Positions 1 through 5,949 of a stretch of 8,445 nt of DNA are shown here, in pieces (within the stretch, counting starts at the first letter, position 1; each line of letters begins with the position of its first letter). Location: the NCBI GenBank assembly GCA_013331015.1, contig DUHF01000177.1:5376-13820 (forward strand), written 5' to 3'. The position numbers and the translations under genes are program-made. The notes beneath the pieces are model-generated. The model was not told where the DNA came from and did no database searches. It was given only the letters and a program-made list of their open reading frames with translations. This DNA is from Methanoregula sp. (GTDB taxonomy: Archaea; Halobacteriota; Methanomicrobia; Methanomicrobiales; Methanospirillaceae).

Positions 1-712
1 AGTTGCCCATCCGGCTCTTCTGGCTCTTGCCAAGATAGGTATAGGTGAAGGGGAGCGGGGAATTGAAAACCGAAGTCGCGCTCCGGGAGAACACATTCTG
101 GGTATTCTGGAAATTATTCCGGGAAATGGTGTTGGAGAGGGAATACTCGTCGAGGGAGATTCCGGTCGGGTTTTTTCTCACCACATTATTCTCGATATGA
201 TTGCCACTCGACTCCTCAAGGACAAGGCCGGTCTTCTCGTTTTCGGAGATCTCATTTTCCCGGATAACATTTTTTCCCGAAGAGACAAGGATGATCCCGA
301 TCCCGTTTTTCCGTATTTTGTTCTTCTGGATGGTGTTGTTGTGGGACGTGACCCGGATCCCGCTCGTCTGGGCACTGTTCTGGATCGAGAACCCCTCAAT
401 AGTACATCCATCGGCAAGGACCACCACCGCGGGATCCCGGTTGCCAGGGCTGATGACCGGCGCTCCCGCCCCGGTATCCACCCCGATGAGGGTGATCTTC
501 TTGGAAAGCCGGACATTCTCCAGGTAAATTCCGCTCTGGACGAGGATCGTCTCTCCGGATGACGACCAGTCAACTGCGTCCTGGATGCTGACAAATTCGG
601 CACCGGACGGGGACACGATACGCTCCGCTGCTGCACCCATGGGAAGAACGAGGATGCACAGGACACAAAGAAGAAACATCCAAACGCGGGAAGTGCGGGG
701 CGGTGGCATCAT
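1..712 (-). CDS. Secreted right-handed beta-helix (NosD-like) protein, C-terminus beyond left edge
   Basis: The minus-strand frame is open from ATG at 712 (a double Met) to the window edge, giving 237 residues without a stop. Residues 1-29 are a signal peptide: basic start, hydrophobic core around WMFLLCVLCILVLP, cleavage probably after GAAA. Residues 30-100 hold the motif family's usual opening (SIQDAVDWSSSGETILVQSG, then a 'KKITLIGVD' strand). About residues 103-205 form successive PbH1-type coils rich in N-x-I turns (HNNTIQKNKI, KNVIRENEI, GNHIENNVV, SNTISRNNF). The last visible part, YTYLGKS...RMGN, resembles the junction after the helix in methanogen surface proteins. Such proteins are exported and often bind or cleave carbohydrate, but no specific substrate can be read here. 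No clear ribosome site precedes the ATG, and a TATA box lies about 35 bases upstream, so the leader is probably very short. The missing C-terminus could carry an anchor or further domains. Confidence 0.85.
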   Translation of the reverse strand, partial: MMPPPRTSRVWMFLLCVLCILVLPMGAAAERIVSPSGAEFVSIQDAVDWSSSGETILVQSGIYLENVRLSKKITLIGVDTGAGAPVISPGNRDPAVVVLADGCTIEGFSIQNSAQTSGIRVTSHNNTIQKNKIRKNGIGIILVSSGKNVIRENEISENEKTGLVLEESSGNHIENNVVRKNPTGISLDEYSLSNTISRNNFQNTQNVFSRSATSVFNSPLPFTYTYLGKSQKSRMGN

Positions 713-741
713 GGAGTCCGGTTGTTATTCCTGAGTTTGTT

Positions 742-755
742 CTTTTAAATACATA
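742..755 (-). promoter_or_regulatory. TATA box for the beta-helix gene
   Basis: On the minus strand the sequence reads ATGTATTTAAAAGA, a good archaeal box A. Transcription about 25 bases downstream would begin near 722, leaving a leader of roughly ten bases before the ATG at 712. This fits the absence of a Shine-Dalgarno sequence. It lies 36-49 bases beyond the stop of the upstream same-strand gene, so the beta-helix gene probably has its own promoter. Confidence 0.45.
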
Positions 756-790
756 AGGGGGATTATTCAGGCGGGTGCCCCACGACCCTT

Positions 791-1576
791 TCAGCCCTTT
801 GCAGGAAGGACCATGAGGAGTTTTATTCCCGATACCCCTTTTGCCAGCTCGATGAGATCGCCATCATGCAGGGCAACCGGAACTGACTTCTCAACCCGCT
901 TGTTATTGACCTGCGTCCCGCCGGTGCTCCCGCAGTCCTCGATAAACCAGACATCGTTCTTGTGAAGGAACCGCCCGTGGGGTTTTGATACGCGGGTGAC
1001 TGCCGTGTACCCTTCAGAGAAGACCACATCCGACTCCGGGTGGTATGCTTTTGTGTTCTCGGGATCGGACCTGCCGAGATTAACCGTATCTTCGCGGAGG
1101 AGGAACACCTTTGTGTCGTCCGGGCCGCCAAGGACGATGACTGCCGGAACGTTCCCCAGCACTTCCCGGGAGATGGTACCTTTAACTGCATCGAGCCGTT
1201 GGGAGATCTCGGTTCCGACAACATTCACCCGCGTGTTGGAGAAGAGACTGAGATTCCTTATGATGGCCTCAAGGCCGCCCGGCACAAGGGAGTACTGCCA
1301 GACCGGGTGAATACCTTTTGATGTTGGTGCACCAAGACCGGCCTCTTTTTTGATGACCCCGATGCTCAAGAGTTTGTCGAGGTGTTTTTTTGTATTCTCA
1401 TAACTGGTCTCAATCTCCTTTGATATCGAACGGGCGTCGCGCGGCTTCTTTTCCAAAAATTTTAAGATCCTCAGCCGTGCGCTGCTGGAAAGGACATCGA
1501 GATAGTCCGACAGTTCCTCTAATGAATCGGATTCTGCGGGAACAATCAGTGTGGGTGATTTATCGTCTGGGTCCAT
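791..1576 (-). CDS. Winged-helix plus FHA domain protein (predicted phospho-signal regulator)
   Basis: A 261-residue cytoplasmic protein. Residues about 24-98 form an ArsR-like winged helix (LDVLSSSARLRILKFL, then ISKEIETSYENTKKHLDKL as recognition region, then a wing ending HPVWQYSL). Residues about 110-140 look like a helical linker. Residues about 145-257 are a forkhead-associated domain: strand VFLL, NLGR at 166-169, RVSKPHGR at 195-202, and STGGTQVNN at 217-225. FHA domains bind phosphothreonine peptides, so the fusion suggests a DNA-binding protein whose partner or activity depends on Ser/Thr phosphorylation. The binding Arg, Ser and His (R169, S197, H200) are present. The Asn of the usual S-x-N-G-T motif is Gly (G219), so phosphopeptide affinity is uncertain. 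The start is ATG with GGTGGAG four bases upstream and a strong TATA box further up. No kinase or phosphatase gene is nearby. Domain calls are firm; the regulatory role is inferred. Confidence 0.9.
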   Translation of the reverse strand: MDPDDKSPTLIVPAESDSLEELSDYLDVLSSSARLRILKFLEKKPRDARSISKEIETSYENTKKHLDKLLSIGVIKKEAGLGAPTSKGIHPVWQYSLVPGGLEAIIRNLSLFSNTRVNVVGTEISQRLDAVKGTISREVLGNVPAVIVLGGPDDTKVFLLREDTVNLGRSDPENTKAYHPESDVVFSEGYTAVTRVSKPHGRFLHKNDVWFIEDCGSTGGTQVNNKRVEKSVPVALHDGDLIELAKGVSGIKLLMVLPAKG

Positions 1577-1647
1577 TGCGCTCCACCGGGACAGGTGCTT
1601 TTTTTGTGAACCTGTACTCTTTGGTCACTGGAAGATAAGGGCATGGC

Positions 1648-1660
1648 GGTTTATATTTCC
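1648..1660 (-). promoter_or_regulatory. BRE/TATA promoter of the HTH-FHA gene
   Basis: Minus strand reads GGAAATATAAACC, a purine-rich BRE running into a TATA box. Expected transcription start is near 1628, which gives a leader of about 50 bases containing the ribosome site at 1581-1587. It is the best promoter match in this intergenic stretch. Confidence 0.6.
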
Positions 1661-1834
1661 TCCTCATATGGTCATCCCTTGAGGTTATGCCGTTTAACCC
1701 TGGAGTTCAAGGCTGCAACCCGGGCGATTCGGGGTATTTATCAGCGCAGGGAAAGGACATAGTAATCAGGTGATACACGAGTATGATCCGGCGTGTCACC
1801 GACCCATGAAAGAACCGTACGAGGAGAATTTTCG

Positions 1835-2053
1835 ATGAACACCGGAAAGATCATAATCGGTTTCTCACTGGTCCTGCTCTCCATTGCCATGATGGTATCC
1901 CCGTCAGCGGCAGCCACACCGCAGGACTGCTGTGAAGCGGGATACGGAATTACCGTGCCCCCGGGAGAGACCGATCGCCCGGCCGTCATGCACCACGGTC
2001 AGGCTGAAGGGTTCATCGTAAACGAGCCCCGTACCAATGCCACATACCCGTAA
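1835..2053 (+). CDS. Small secreted protein, 72 residues, function unknown
   Basis: The frame can be opened further upstream at 1793, but the ATG at 1835 is preferred: GAGGAG at 1821-1826 lies eight bases before it, and translation from there begins directly with a signal peptide (MNTGKIIIGFSLVLLSIAMM, probable cleavage after SPSAAA). The mature peptide is only about 45 residues, with a Cys-Cys pair at 32-33, a Pro/Gly-rich stretch (VPPGETDRP) and two adjacent histidines. No lipobox, membrane anchor or known domain is visible. The adjacent cysteines could form a disulfide or bind metal, but this is speculative. It is transcribed away from the HTH-FHA gene, with a 258-base divergent gap that may hold its promoter (TATTTAT-like sequence near 1733-1740). 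The signal peptide and ribosome site make it likely to be a true gene even though I do not recognise the family. Confidence 0.68.
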   Translation: MNTGKIIIGFSLVLLSIAMMVSPSAAATPQDCCEAGYGITVPPGETDRPAVMHHGQAEGFIVNEPRTNATYP

Positions 2054-2175
2054 GAACGATGAACATCCATGCACATCCCCGGTCCTCACCACACAGGGTT
2101 TCAGGGGCACGTAACTCAGGCAACAGTACCCCACAACCACGCGGGGAAAGACCACCAGACTCTCACTCCAGAGAT

Positions 2176-2196
2176 CAGGAGGAACAAAGCCTCCTG
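2176..2196 (+). other. Perfect 7-bp hairpin downstream of small secreted gene
   Basis: CAGGAGG at 2176-2182 and CCTCCTG at 2190-2196 are exact reverse complements around a seven-base loop. It sits 123 bases after the stop of the small secreted protein and just before a series of T-tracts. It contains an AGGAGG Shine-Dalgarno-like core, but no convincing gene follows it. Confidence 0.5.
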
Positions 2197-2227
2197 GAAT
2201 CATACATAAAAGCCACAATCCATACTC

Positions 2228-2278
2228 TTTTTTGCCGTGATCCTCTTTTTGGGAGAATGTGGGATCGTTCACGTTTTT
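2228..2278 (+). terminator. T-tract terminator region, plus strand
   Basis: Three T runs (T6 at 2228-2233, T5 at 2246-2250, T5 at 2274-2278) occur within 51 bases. Archaeal RNA polymerase stops at such tracts, and they lie between the small secreted gene and the convergent surface-protein gene. The assignment is by composition only. Confidence 0.4.
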
Positions 2279-2283
2279 AATCG

Positions 2284-2303
2284 GCAGGCCCTGCTAAAAA
2301 AAA
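2284..2303 (-). terminator. T8 terminator of the surface-protein gene
   Basis: Read on the minus strand, a run of eight T (2303-2296) begins three bases after the TAA stop of the surface protein and is followed by the palindrome GCAGGGCCTGC (2294-2284). The T run so close to the stop is typical of archaeal intrinsic termination. Confidence 0.5.
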
Positions 2304-2306
2304 GAG

Positions 2307-3284
2307 TTATTCCTTTCGCCTTAAACTCACTATCCCCATGCAGAGCGCGGCGAGTGCAACTGCTGCAACGGGCAGGACAGCAGATGGGGGGGATTGCGGG
2401 GTTTGTTCAATATACTCGGTCGGCACGGTACCGATAGGCCGGGCGGTAGTTGGGATGGGCGTTGGCCGGGTTGTAATTGCGGTCTCCTGTACGGTCACGA
2501 CGGGGGTTGCGGCTTCCTGGACTGGCACGGTCAGCCGGACATTATCGATGTAGCCGGTCGCATAGATCCCCGTAGGACCATAATCGCCAACGGATCCAAT
2601 AAAGATGCGGTTCATCCCGTGAAGTTCCTGGGCAACATTGACAAAGTAACTCCAGATCTCGTTACCGCTGGTCTTCTCGTTCACCTTCATGCTCAAAAGC
2701 GCATTCTGAGCATCATAGTCAACGGTAACATGATAGGTCTTGTTCAGCTCGTACTTGACCGTGGGGCCGTCGTAGGCCCGTGAACCGCTGGTCTGCGTAT
2801 CGCTGTGCTGGCTGTTCACCTGGGTCATCTTGTTGCCATTCGTCACCAGGCGCAGCCACATGATCCGGCCGAACTTGGCGTTGGTGAACTGGGTCAGGAC
2901 CATGGGGCCTTTGTTCGGGTCCATCTCGGAACCGGAGAAGCCGAGACGGAAGGTTGCACCATCATTTGCAAACGCGTCAACCCGGTTGAGGATGACATCA
3001 TACTCGAGCCTGAAGGGGCCGCGCTCGTAGTCGAGCGTGTCATACGTGGGGTTGGGATAGTAGGCATAATTGCCGGTGCTCGGTTCGATACCGAAGTGAT
3101 ACATACCGAGTTTGGAATCCCAGTAATTGGACGACGGGTTGTTGGTTACCCAGCGGGGATCGGTCGAGAACGTGGTCTGGTAGATCACGGTCGGGGACTG
3201 CGTATCTTCTGCAACTGCCGGGGGTGCCAGCGCCAGCAGGAAGATTACGAGTATGAGATAACAGATTACAGATCGGAAGTTCAT
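2307..3284 (-). CDS. Surface protein: signal peptide, lectin-like beta-sandwich, C-terminal membrane anchor
   Basis: A 325-residue exported protein. Residues 1-25 are a signal peptide (MNFRSVICYLILVIFLLALA, cleavage probably after PPAVA). Residues about 33-254 have the alternating beta pattern of concanavalin A-like lectin/glucanase or LamG-type domains: opening 'VIYQTTFSTDPRW', middle 'FRLEYDVIL...TFRLGFSG', then 'TYHVTVDYDAQNALLSMKV' and closing 'GYIDNVRLTV'. Residues 255-300 are a Thr/Pro-rich spacer, probably glycosylated. Residues about 301-320 are a membrane segment followed by RRKE, so the protein is probably tethered to the outer face of the membrane with the domain projecting through the S-layer. 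No catalytic Glu pair of glycosidases can be assigned, so a sugar-binding or adhesive role is more likely than hydrolysis; this is inference. The ATG has AGGAG about eight bases upstream, and a TATA box about 130 bases upstream implies a long leader. The 211-residue plus-strand frame opposite it is a shadow. Confidence 0.85.
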   Translation of the reverse strand: MNFRSVICYLILVIFLLALAPPAVAEDTQSPTVIYQTTFSTDPRWVTNNPSSNYWDSKLGMYHFGIEPSTGNYAYYPNPTYDTLDYERGPFRLEYDVILNRVDAFANDGATFRLGFSGSEMDPNKGPMVLTQFTNAKFGRIMWLRLVTNGNKMTQVNSQHSDTQTSGSRAYDGPTVKYELNKTYHVTVDYDAQNALLSMKVNEKTSGNEIWSYFVNVAQELHGMNRIFIGSVGDYGPTGIYATGYIDNVRLTVPVQEAATPVVTVQETAITTRPTPIPTTARPIGTVPTEYIEQTPQSPPSAVLPVAAVALAALCMGIVSLRRKE

Positions 3285-3410
3285 CGTGATGCTCCTGTGC
3301 TCGATTCGGCAAAGACCGGGGGCGGGAGAAGACCGTCCCCGTTCTGCCGCAACAGAATCCAGAAATTACCGCGCGTGCACGGCAGTTCCTGTACGTACTC
3401 TGTCCTGATG

Positions 3411-3424
3411 CGCTTAAATATTGA
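3411..3424 (-). promoter_or_regulatory. TATA box of the surface-protein gene
   Basis: Minus strand reads GTCAATATTTAAGC, a clear box A. A start near 3390 would give an untranslated leader of about 105 bases before the ATG at 3284. That is long for this kind of archaeon and leaves room for post-transcriptional control. Confidence 0.45.
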
Positions 3425-3466
3425 CCTTTTGGTAAAATGATACGGAATCCAACATATCTTCCCAAA

Positions 3467-3520
3467 GACCCGGGTTGCTTTTTGTCCTTTGGAACGGGTT
3501 ACCGGCAGCAAAACCGGGTC
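3467..3520. repeat. Imperfect inverted repeat between divergent promoters
   Basis: GACCCGGGTTGCT at 3467-3479 is nearly the reverse complement of AGCAAAACCGGGTC at 3507-3520, with one indel in the arm and a loop of about 27 bases. It lies between the minus-strand promoter of the surface protein and the plus-strand tRNA promoter. It could be a protein-binding site or an extruded hairpin; no known motif is recognised. Confidence 0.4.
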
Positions 3521-3566
3521 ACGGGATTTCGGCAGGATGAAAAGGAAGAGGGGGCGGGAGCACTAG

Positions 3567-3577
3567 GTTTATCTAAA
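3567..3577 (+). promoter_or_regulatory. Candidate promoter for tRNA-Gly and following cluster
   Basis: GTTTATCTAAA, about 40-50 bases before the tRNA, is the only AT-rich box A candidate in a suitable place. It predicts transcription from about 3597-3602 and a short tRNA 5' leader. The downstream protein genes have no promoter of their own that I can see, so they may depend on it. Confidence 0.4.
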
Positions 3578-3616
3578 ATTCACACAAAATAAGAGAGCAG
3601 AACAGCATAAGTTCAT

Positions 3617-3687
3617 GCGATAATAGTCTAGCGGTAGGACAGGAGCTTCCCAAGCTTCTAACCCGGGTTCGATCCCCGGTTATCGCA
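3617..3687 (+). tRNA. tRNA-Gly (anticodon CCC)
   Basis: All arms fold. The acceptor GCGATAA pairs perfectly with TTATCGC; the D stem is GTCT/GGAC; the anticodon stem GGAGC/GCTTC encloses loop TTCCCAA, whose anticodon CCC reads GGG glycine codons. The variable loop is TAAC, the T stem is CCGGG/CCCGG with loop TTCGATC, and the discriminator base is A. There is no intron. The gene ends without CCA (next bases TCT), so CCA is added after transcription, as commonly in archaea. The protein gene downstream starts only eight bases after the discriminator. Confidence 0.96.
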
Positions 3688-3695
3688 TCTGGTCT

Positions 3696-4379
3696 ATGGA
3701 ACACGTTCCCGAACGCTCGGCAATCAGGATCATCGCGGAGAACCGCAGGGGTGCATTACGGGACATCGCCACCGTAGTGGCAGATCATGATGCCAACATC
3801 GTGATGATCAGCCAGGAAGTGTTCGATTCCGGGCCGTTCTTAGGCCTTGCCGAACTTTATTTTGAATATGACTGCGACGAGGTTCGGGATCATGACCGGC
3901 TCATTGCGGATTTAAAAAACATCCCGCAGGTTCGCGAAGTGAAGTGTTACCAGCCGTTTGGCCACATCTTCGGATCACGGGTCATCATCATTGGTGGAGG
4001 AGCCCAGGTGGCACAGGTGGCAATGGGTGCCGTGAACGAGGCAGACCGGCATAATATCCGGGGCGAGCGGATCTCGGTGGACACCATCCCGCTTGTTGGG
4101 GAGCATACACTGGCGCTTGCCGTGGACGCAGTCGCCCGCCTCCCCCGCGCTGCCATCCTTGTGCTTGCCGGATCGATCATGGGCGGTGAGATCGCAAAGG
4201 CCGTGGACCGGGTCCGTGAGGCCGGCATACCGGTCATTTCCCTGAAGATGGCAGGCACGGTACCAGAGCATGCCGATCTTGTGGTCTCCGATCCCATCCA
4301 GGCAGGAGTATTTGCCGTCATGCATGTGAGCAGCAAGGCAGTCTTTGATATCAACCGGGTCCGGGGACGTGAGTTTTAA
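3696..4379 (+). CDS. ACT-domain protein, predicted amino-acid-responsive regulator (DUF5612-like)
   Basis: A 227-residue cytoplasmic protein of a kind usually annotated in methanogens as a regulator of amino-acid metabolism with an ACT domain. Residues about 9-85 are the ACT domain (SAIRIIAENRRGALRDIATVVADHDANI..., with the Gly-Ala-Leu turn that commonly lines the ligand site, ending REVKCY). Residues about 95-223 form a second alpha/beta domain with 'RVIIIGGGAQVAQVAMGAVNEAD' and a later 'VISLKMAGTVPEHADLVVSDP', which I recall as DUF5612; its biochemical role is unknown to me. ACT domains generally sense small ligands such as amino acids. The gene begins eight bases after tRNA-Gly and lacks a strong ribosome site (only GGT five bases before the ATG). 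It is followed after two bases by the threonylcarbamoyl-AMP synthase gene, so co-transcription and coupled translation are likely. The ligand is not predictable from sequence. Confidence 0.85.
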   Translation: MEHVPERSAIRIIAENRRGALRDIATVVADHDANIVMISQEVFDSGPFLGLAELYFEYDCDEVRDHDRLIADLKNIPQVREVKCYQPFGHIFGSRVIIIGGGAQVAQVAMGAVNEADRHNIRGERISVDTIPLVGEHTLALAVDAVARLPRAAILVLAGSIMGGEIAKAVDRVREAGIPVISLKMAGTVPEHADLVVSDPIQAGVFAVMHVSSKAVFDINRVRGREF

Positions 4380-4381
4380 CT

Positions 4382-4957
4382 ATGGATATCATTGAGAAGG
4401 CCGTCAGTGTCCTGATGCATGACGGGCTCGTCATTTACCCGACCGAGACGCTCTATGGTCTTGGTGCCGATGCATTCTCGGATGAAGCGATCCTACGGGT
4501 GTACGAGGCCAAGAAACGCCCGCTGGGAATGCCGATCTCCATTGCGGTATCGGATTTCGATATGCTTGCCGCAGTTGCTCATGTCAGGCCCGAAATGGAG
4601 GGGTTTTTAGACGAGTTCCTCCCCGGGCCGGTCACCGTCATCCTGCCTGCCCGGAACACCGTGCCGGAGATCCTCACCGGAGGGACGGGGATGATCGGGA
4701 TACGGATGCCGGCCCACGAGATGGCAAGGCGCCTGATCGAGAGATTCGATGCGCCAATCACGGCAACGAGTGCAAACCTTCATGGCGCAAAAGATCCCCA
4801 AACCCCGGACCAGTGCACCGTGCCGCACGAATTTTTAATTGATGGCGGGCAGCTCCCGGGCACCCCCAGCACGGTCGTTGATCTCGTGGGAAAGACAATT
4901 CTTCGCTCGGGCGCTGATGTGGAGAGGATCGGGCAGTTCCTCAAAGGACTCCTGTAG
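4382..4957 (+). CDS. Threonylcarbamoyl-AMP synthase (YrdC/Sua5 family)
   Basis: This enzyme condenses L-threonine, bicarbonate and ATP to threonylcarbamoyl-AMP, the first step of universal t6A modification at position 37 of tRNAs that read ANN codons; the KEOPS complex then transfers the group. The 191 residues comprise a YrdC domain only, without the extra C-terminal Sua5 domain. Family motifs are all visible: PTETLYGLG at 20-28, the K-x-R element KKRPLGMP at 44-51, PGPVT at 81-85, GIRMP at 106-110, TATSANLHG at 127-135 and GTPSTVVDL at 160-168. The ATG is two bases after the stop of the ACT gene, and the nucleotidyltransferase follows almost directly, so this is the centre of an apparent three-gene operon. 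Symbol usage varies (sua5, tsaC, yrdC), so none is assigned. Confidence 0.95.
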   Translation: MDIIEKAVSVLMHDGLVIYPTETLYGLGADAFSDEAILRVYEAKKRPLGMPISIAVSDFDMLAAVAHVRPEMEGFLDEFLPGPVTVILPARNTVPEILTGGTGMIGIRMPAHEMARRLIERFDAPITATSANLHGAKDPQTPDQCTVPHEFLIDGGQLPGTPSTVVDLVGKTILRSGADVERIGQFLKGLL

Positions 4958-4966
4958 GTGGAGGGA

Positions 4967-5899
4967 ATGGTGCCCGTTATCCGGCTGCGCGATTTTGTCG
5001 AGGATGCCGATGGCTGGCTCTACGCGGTATCCACGTACGACAACGCTTCAGCGGTCGGGGGCGTGCTCCGGTATGTGCCGGAGCCTGGGGGCAAACGGGT
5101 CCACCCTTCCGGGCGCCGGTACACCAAGTATGATTTTGAGGAGGCCTTTGCGTTCATCAAAGAGCACAAGCCGCAGTATGCCGGTCTCCTCCACCGGATC
5201 CCCCACGATGAGGTGAAACGGGTCTACAAACCCGACCTCGAGATCGGGCGAATCGCCGCAACGCACCCGAGGGTCCGGCGACTGCTCGACATCTTCGGCC
5301 TTCCGCCCGGGACAGTCGGTTGCACCGGTTCGCTCCTCGTCCAGCTCGATGACGGCACATCCGATATCGACATGGTCGTGTACGGGAAGCACTGGTTCGC
5401 TGCCCAGAGAAAGGTAAAGGAGGGCATCCTTGAGGGGAAGATCGAAGGTCTCTCGGGGGAGATGTGGCGGAAGGTGTACGAGAAGCGCAAGCCCGAGATC
5501 TCCTATGACCGGTTCGTGCTCCACGAGATGCGGAAATTCAACCGCGGGCAGATCGAGGGGACCTATTTCGACATCCTCTATACCCGCTCGTATGATGAGA
5601 TCAGTTCCGAACAGACCGGGAAAGGTACGGTTATCGGGAAGATGACGATCGAGGCAACGGTTACCGATGCATCACTTGCTTTTGACAACCCGGCGGTGTA
5701 CCAGGTTAAACACGAGTCGGTCAGCCGCGTCCTCTCCTTCACCCACACGTACAGCGGGCAGGCACTTGCCGGTGAGACGATCGAGGCATGCGGGGTCCTG
5801 GAGCAGCACGGCAATGAACGCTGGCTCATTGTCGGCACCACCCGCGAGGCCCGGGGCGAGTATATCGTTTCAAAGACGCTGCTGGAACAGGATGCCTGA
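4967..5899 (+). CDS. Predicted nucleotidyltransferase (COG1665-like, pol-beta fold motif)
   Basis: A protein of about 310 residues with the minimal nucleotidyltransferase signature in its middle: GCTGSLLVQ at 118-126 followed by TSDIDMVVYG at 131-140, giving G-S, nine to ten residues, then the metal-binding D-x-D pair; FDILY around 201-205 supplies a plausible third acidic residue. The N-terminal 100 residues (IRLRDFVEDADGWLYAVSTYD..., a basic stretch, GRRYTKYDFEEA) and the C-terminal 90 residues (from about 220, beta-rich, with VYQVKHESVSRVLSFTH) have no function I can name. Such archaeal proteins are often labelled 'DNA polymerase subunit beta', which overstates the evidence; the nucleotide and acceptor are unknown. 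Start choice: a GTG at 4958 directly abuts the TAG of the previous gene, but ATG at 4967 is preferred because AGGTGG (4956-4961) is properly spaced before it. The position suggests coupling with tRNA modification, but that is only inference. Confidence 0.85.
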   Translation: MVPVIRLRDFVEDADGWLYAVSTYDNASAVGGVLRYVPEPGGKRVHPSGRRYTKYDFEEAFAFIKEHKPQYAGLLHRIPHDEVKRVYKPDLEIGRIAATHPRVRRLLDIFGLPPGTVGCTGSLLVQLDDGTSDIDMVVYGKHWFAAQRKVKEGILEGKIEGLSGEMWRKVYEKRKPEISYDRFVLHEMRKFNRGQIEGTYFDILYTRSYDEISSEQTGKGTVIGKMTIEATVTDASLAFDNPAVYQVKHESVSRVLSFTHTYSGQALAGETIEACGVLEQHGNERWLIVGTTREARGEYIVSKTLLEQDA

Positions 5900-5921
5900 A
5901 ACGCGATAGGAGAACCAATGC

Positions 5922-5949
5922 CAGCCTCCGGCTCTTTTTCATGAGGCTG
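5922..5949. terminator. Inverted repeat with T-run between convergent genes
   Basis: CAGCCTC at 5922-5928 and GAGGCTG at 5943-5949 are exact reverse complements. A smaller AGCC/GGCT stem at 5923-5933 is followed by five T (5935-5939). It lies just after the nucleotidyltransferase stop and overlaps the last codons of the opposing small gene, so it may end transcription in the plus direction and, less clearly, in both. Confidence 0.5.

Noticed and set aside
178..666. Minus-strand frame of 162 residues, rich in Arg and Ser
   Set aside because: It is a shifted-frame shadow of the beta-helix protein, whose own frame has a signal peptide and repeated coils but runs off the window edge.
1660..1760. 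Possible tRNA-like sequence (GAGTTCAAGGC... with AACCCGGG)
   Set aside because: No acceptor stem or anticodon arm could be paired; the resemblance is limited to a T-loop-like string.
2059..2280. Plus-strand 73-residue frame after the small secreted gene
   Set aside because: It has no ribosome site, is rich in Arg/Ser/His without pattern, and runs through a hairpin and T-tracts that look like a 3' untranslated region.
2805..3440. Plus-strand open frame of 211 residues
   Set aside because: It lies opposite the well-supported surface-protein gene (signal peptide, beta-sandwich, membrane anchor on the minus strand), has no ribosome site or domain, and its length is explained by GC-rich complementary codons.
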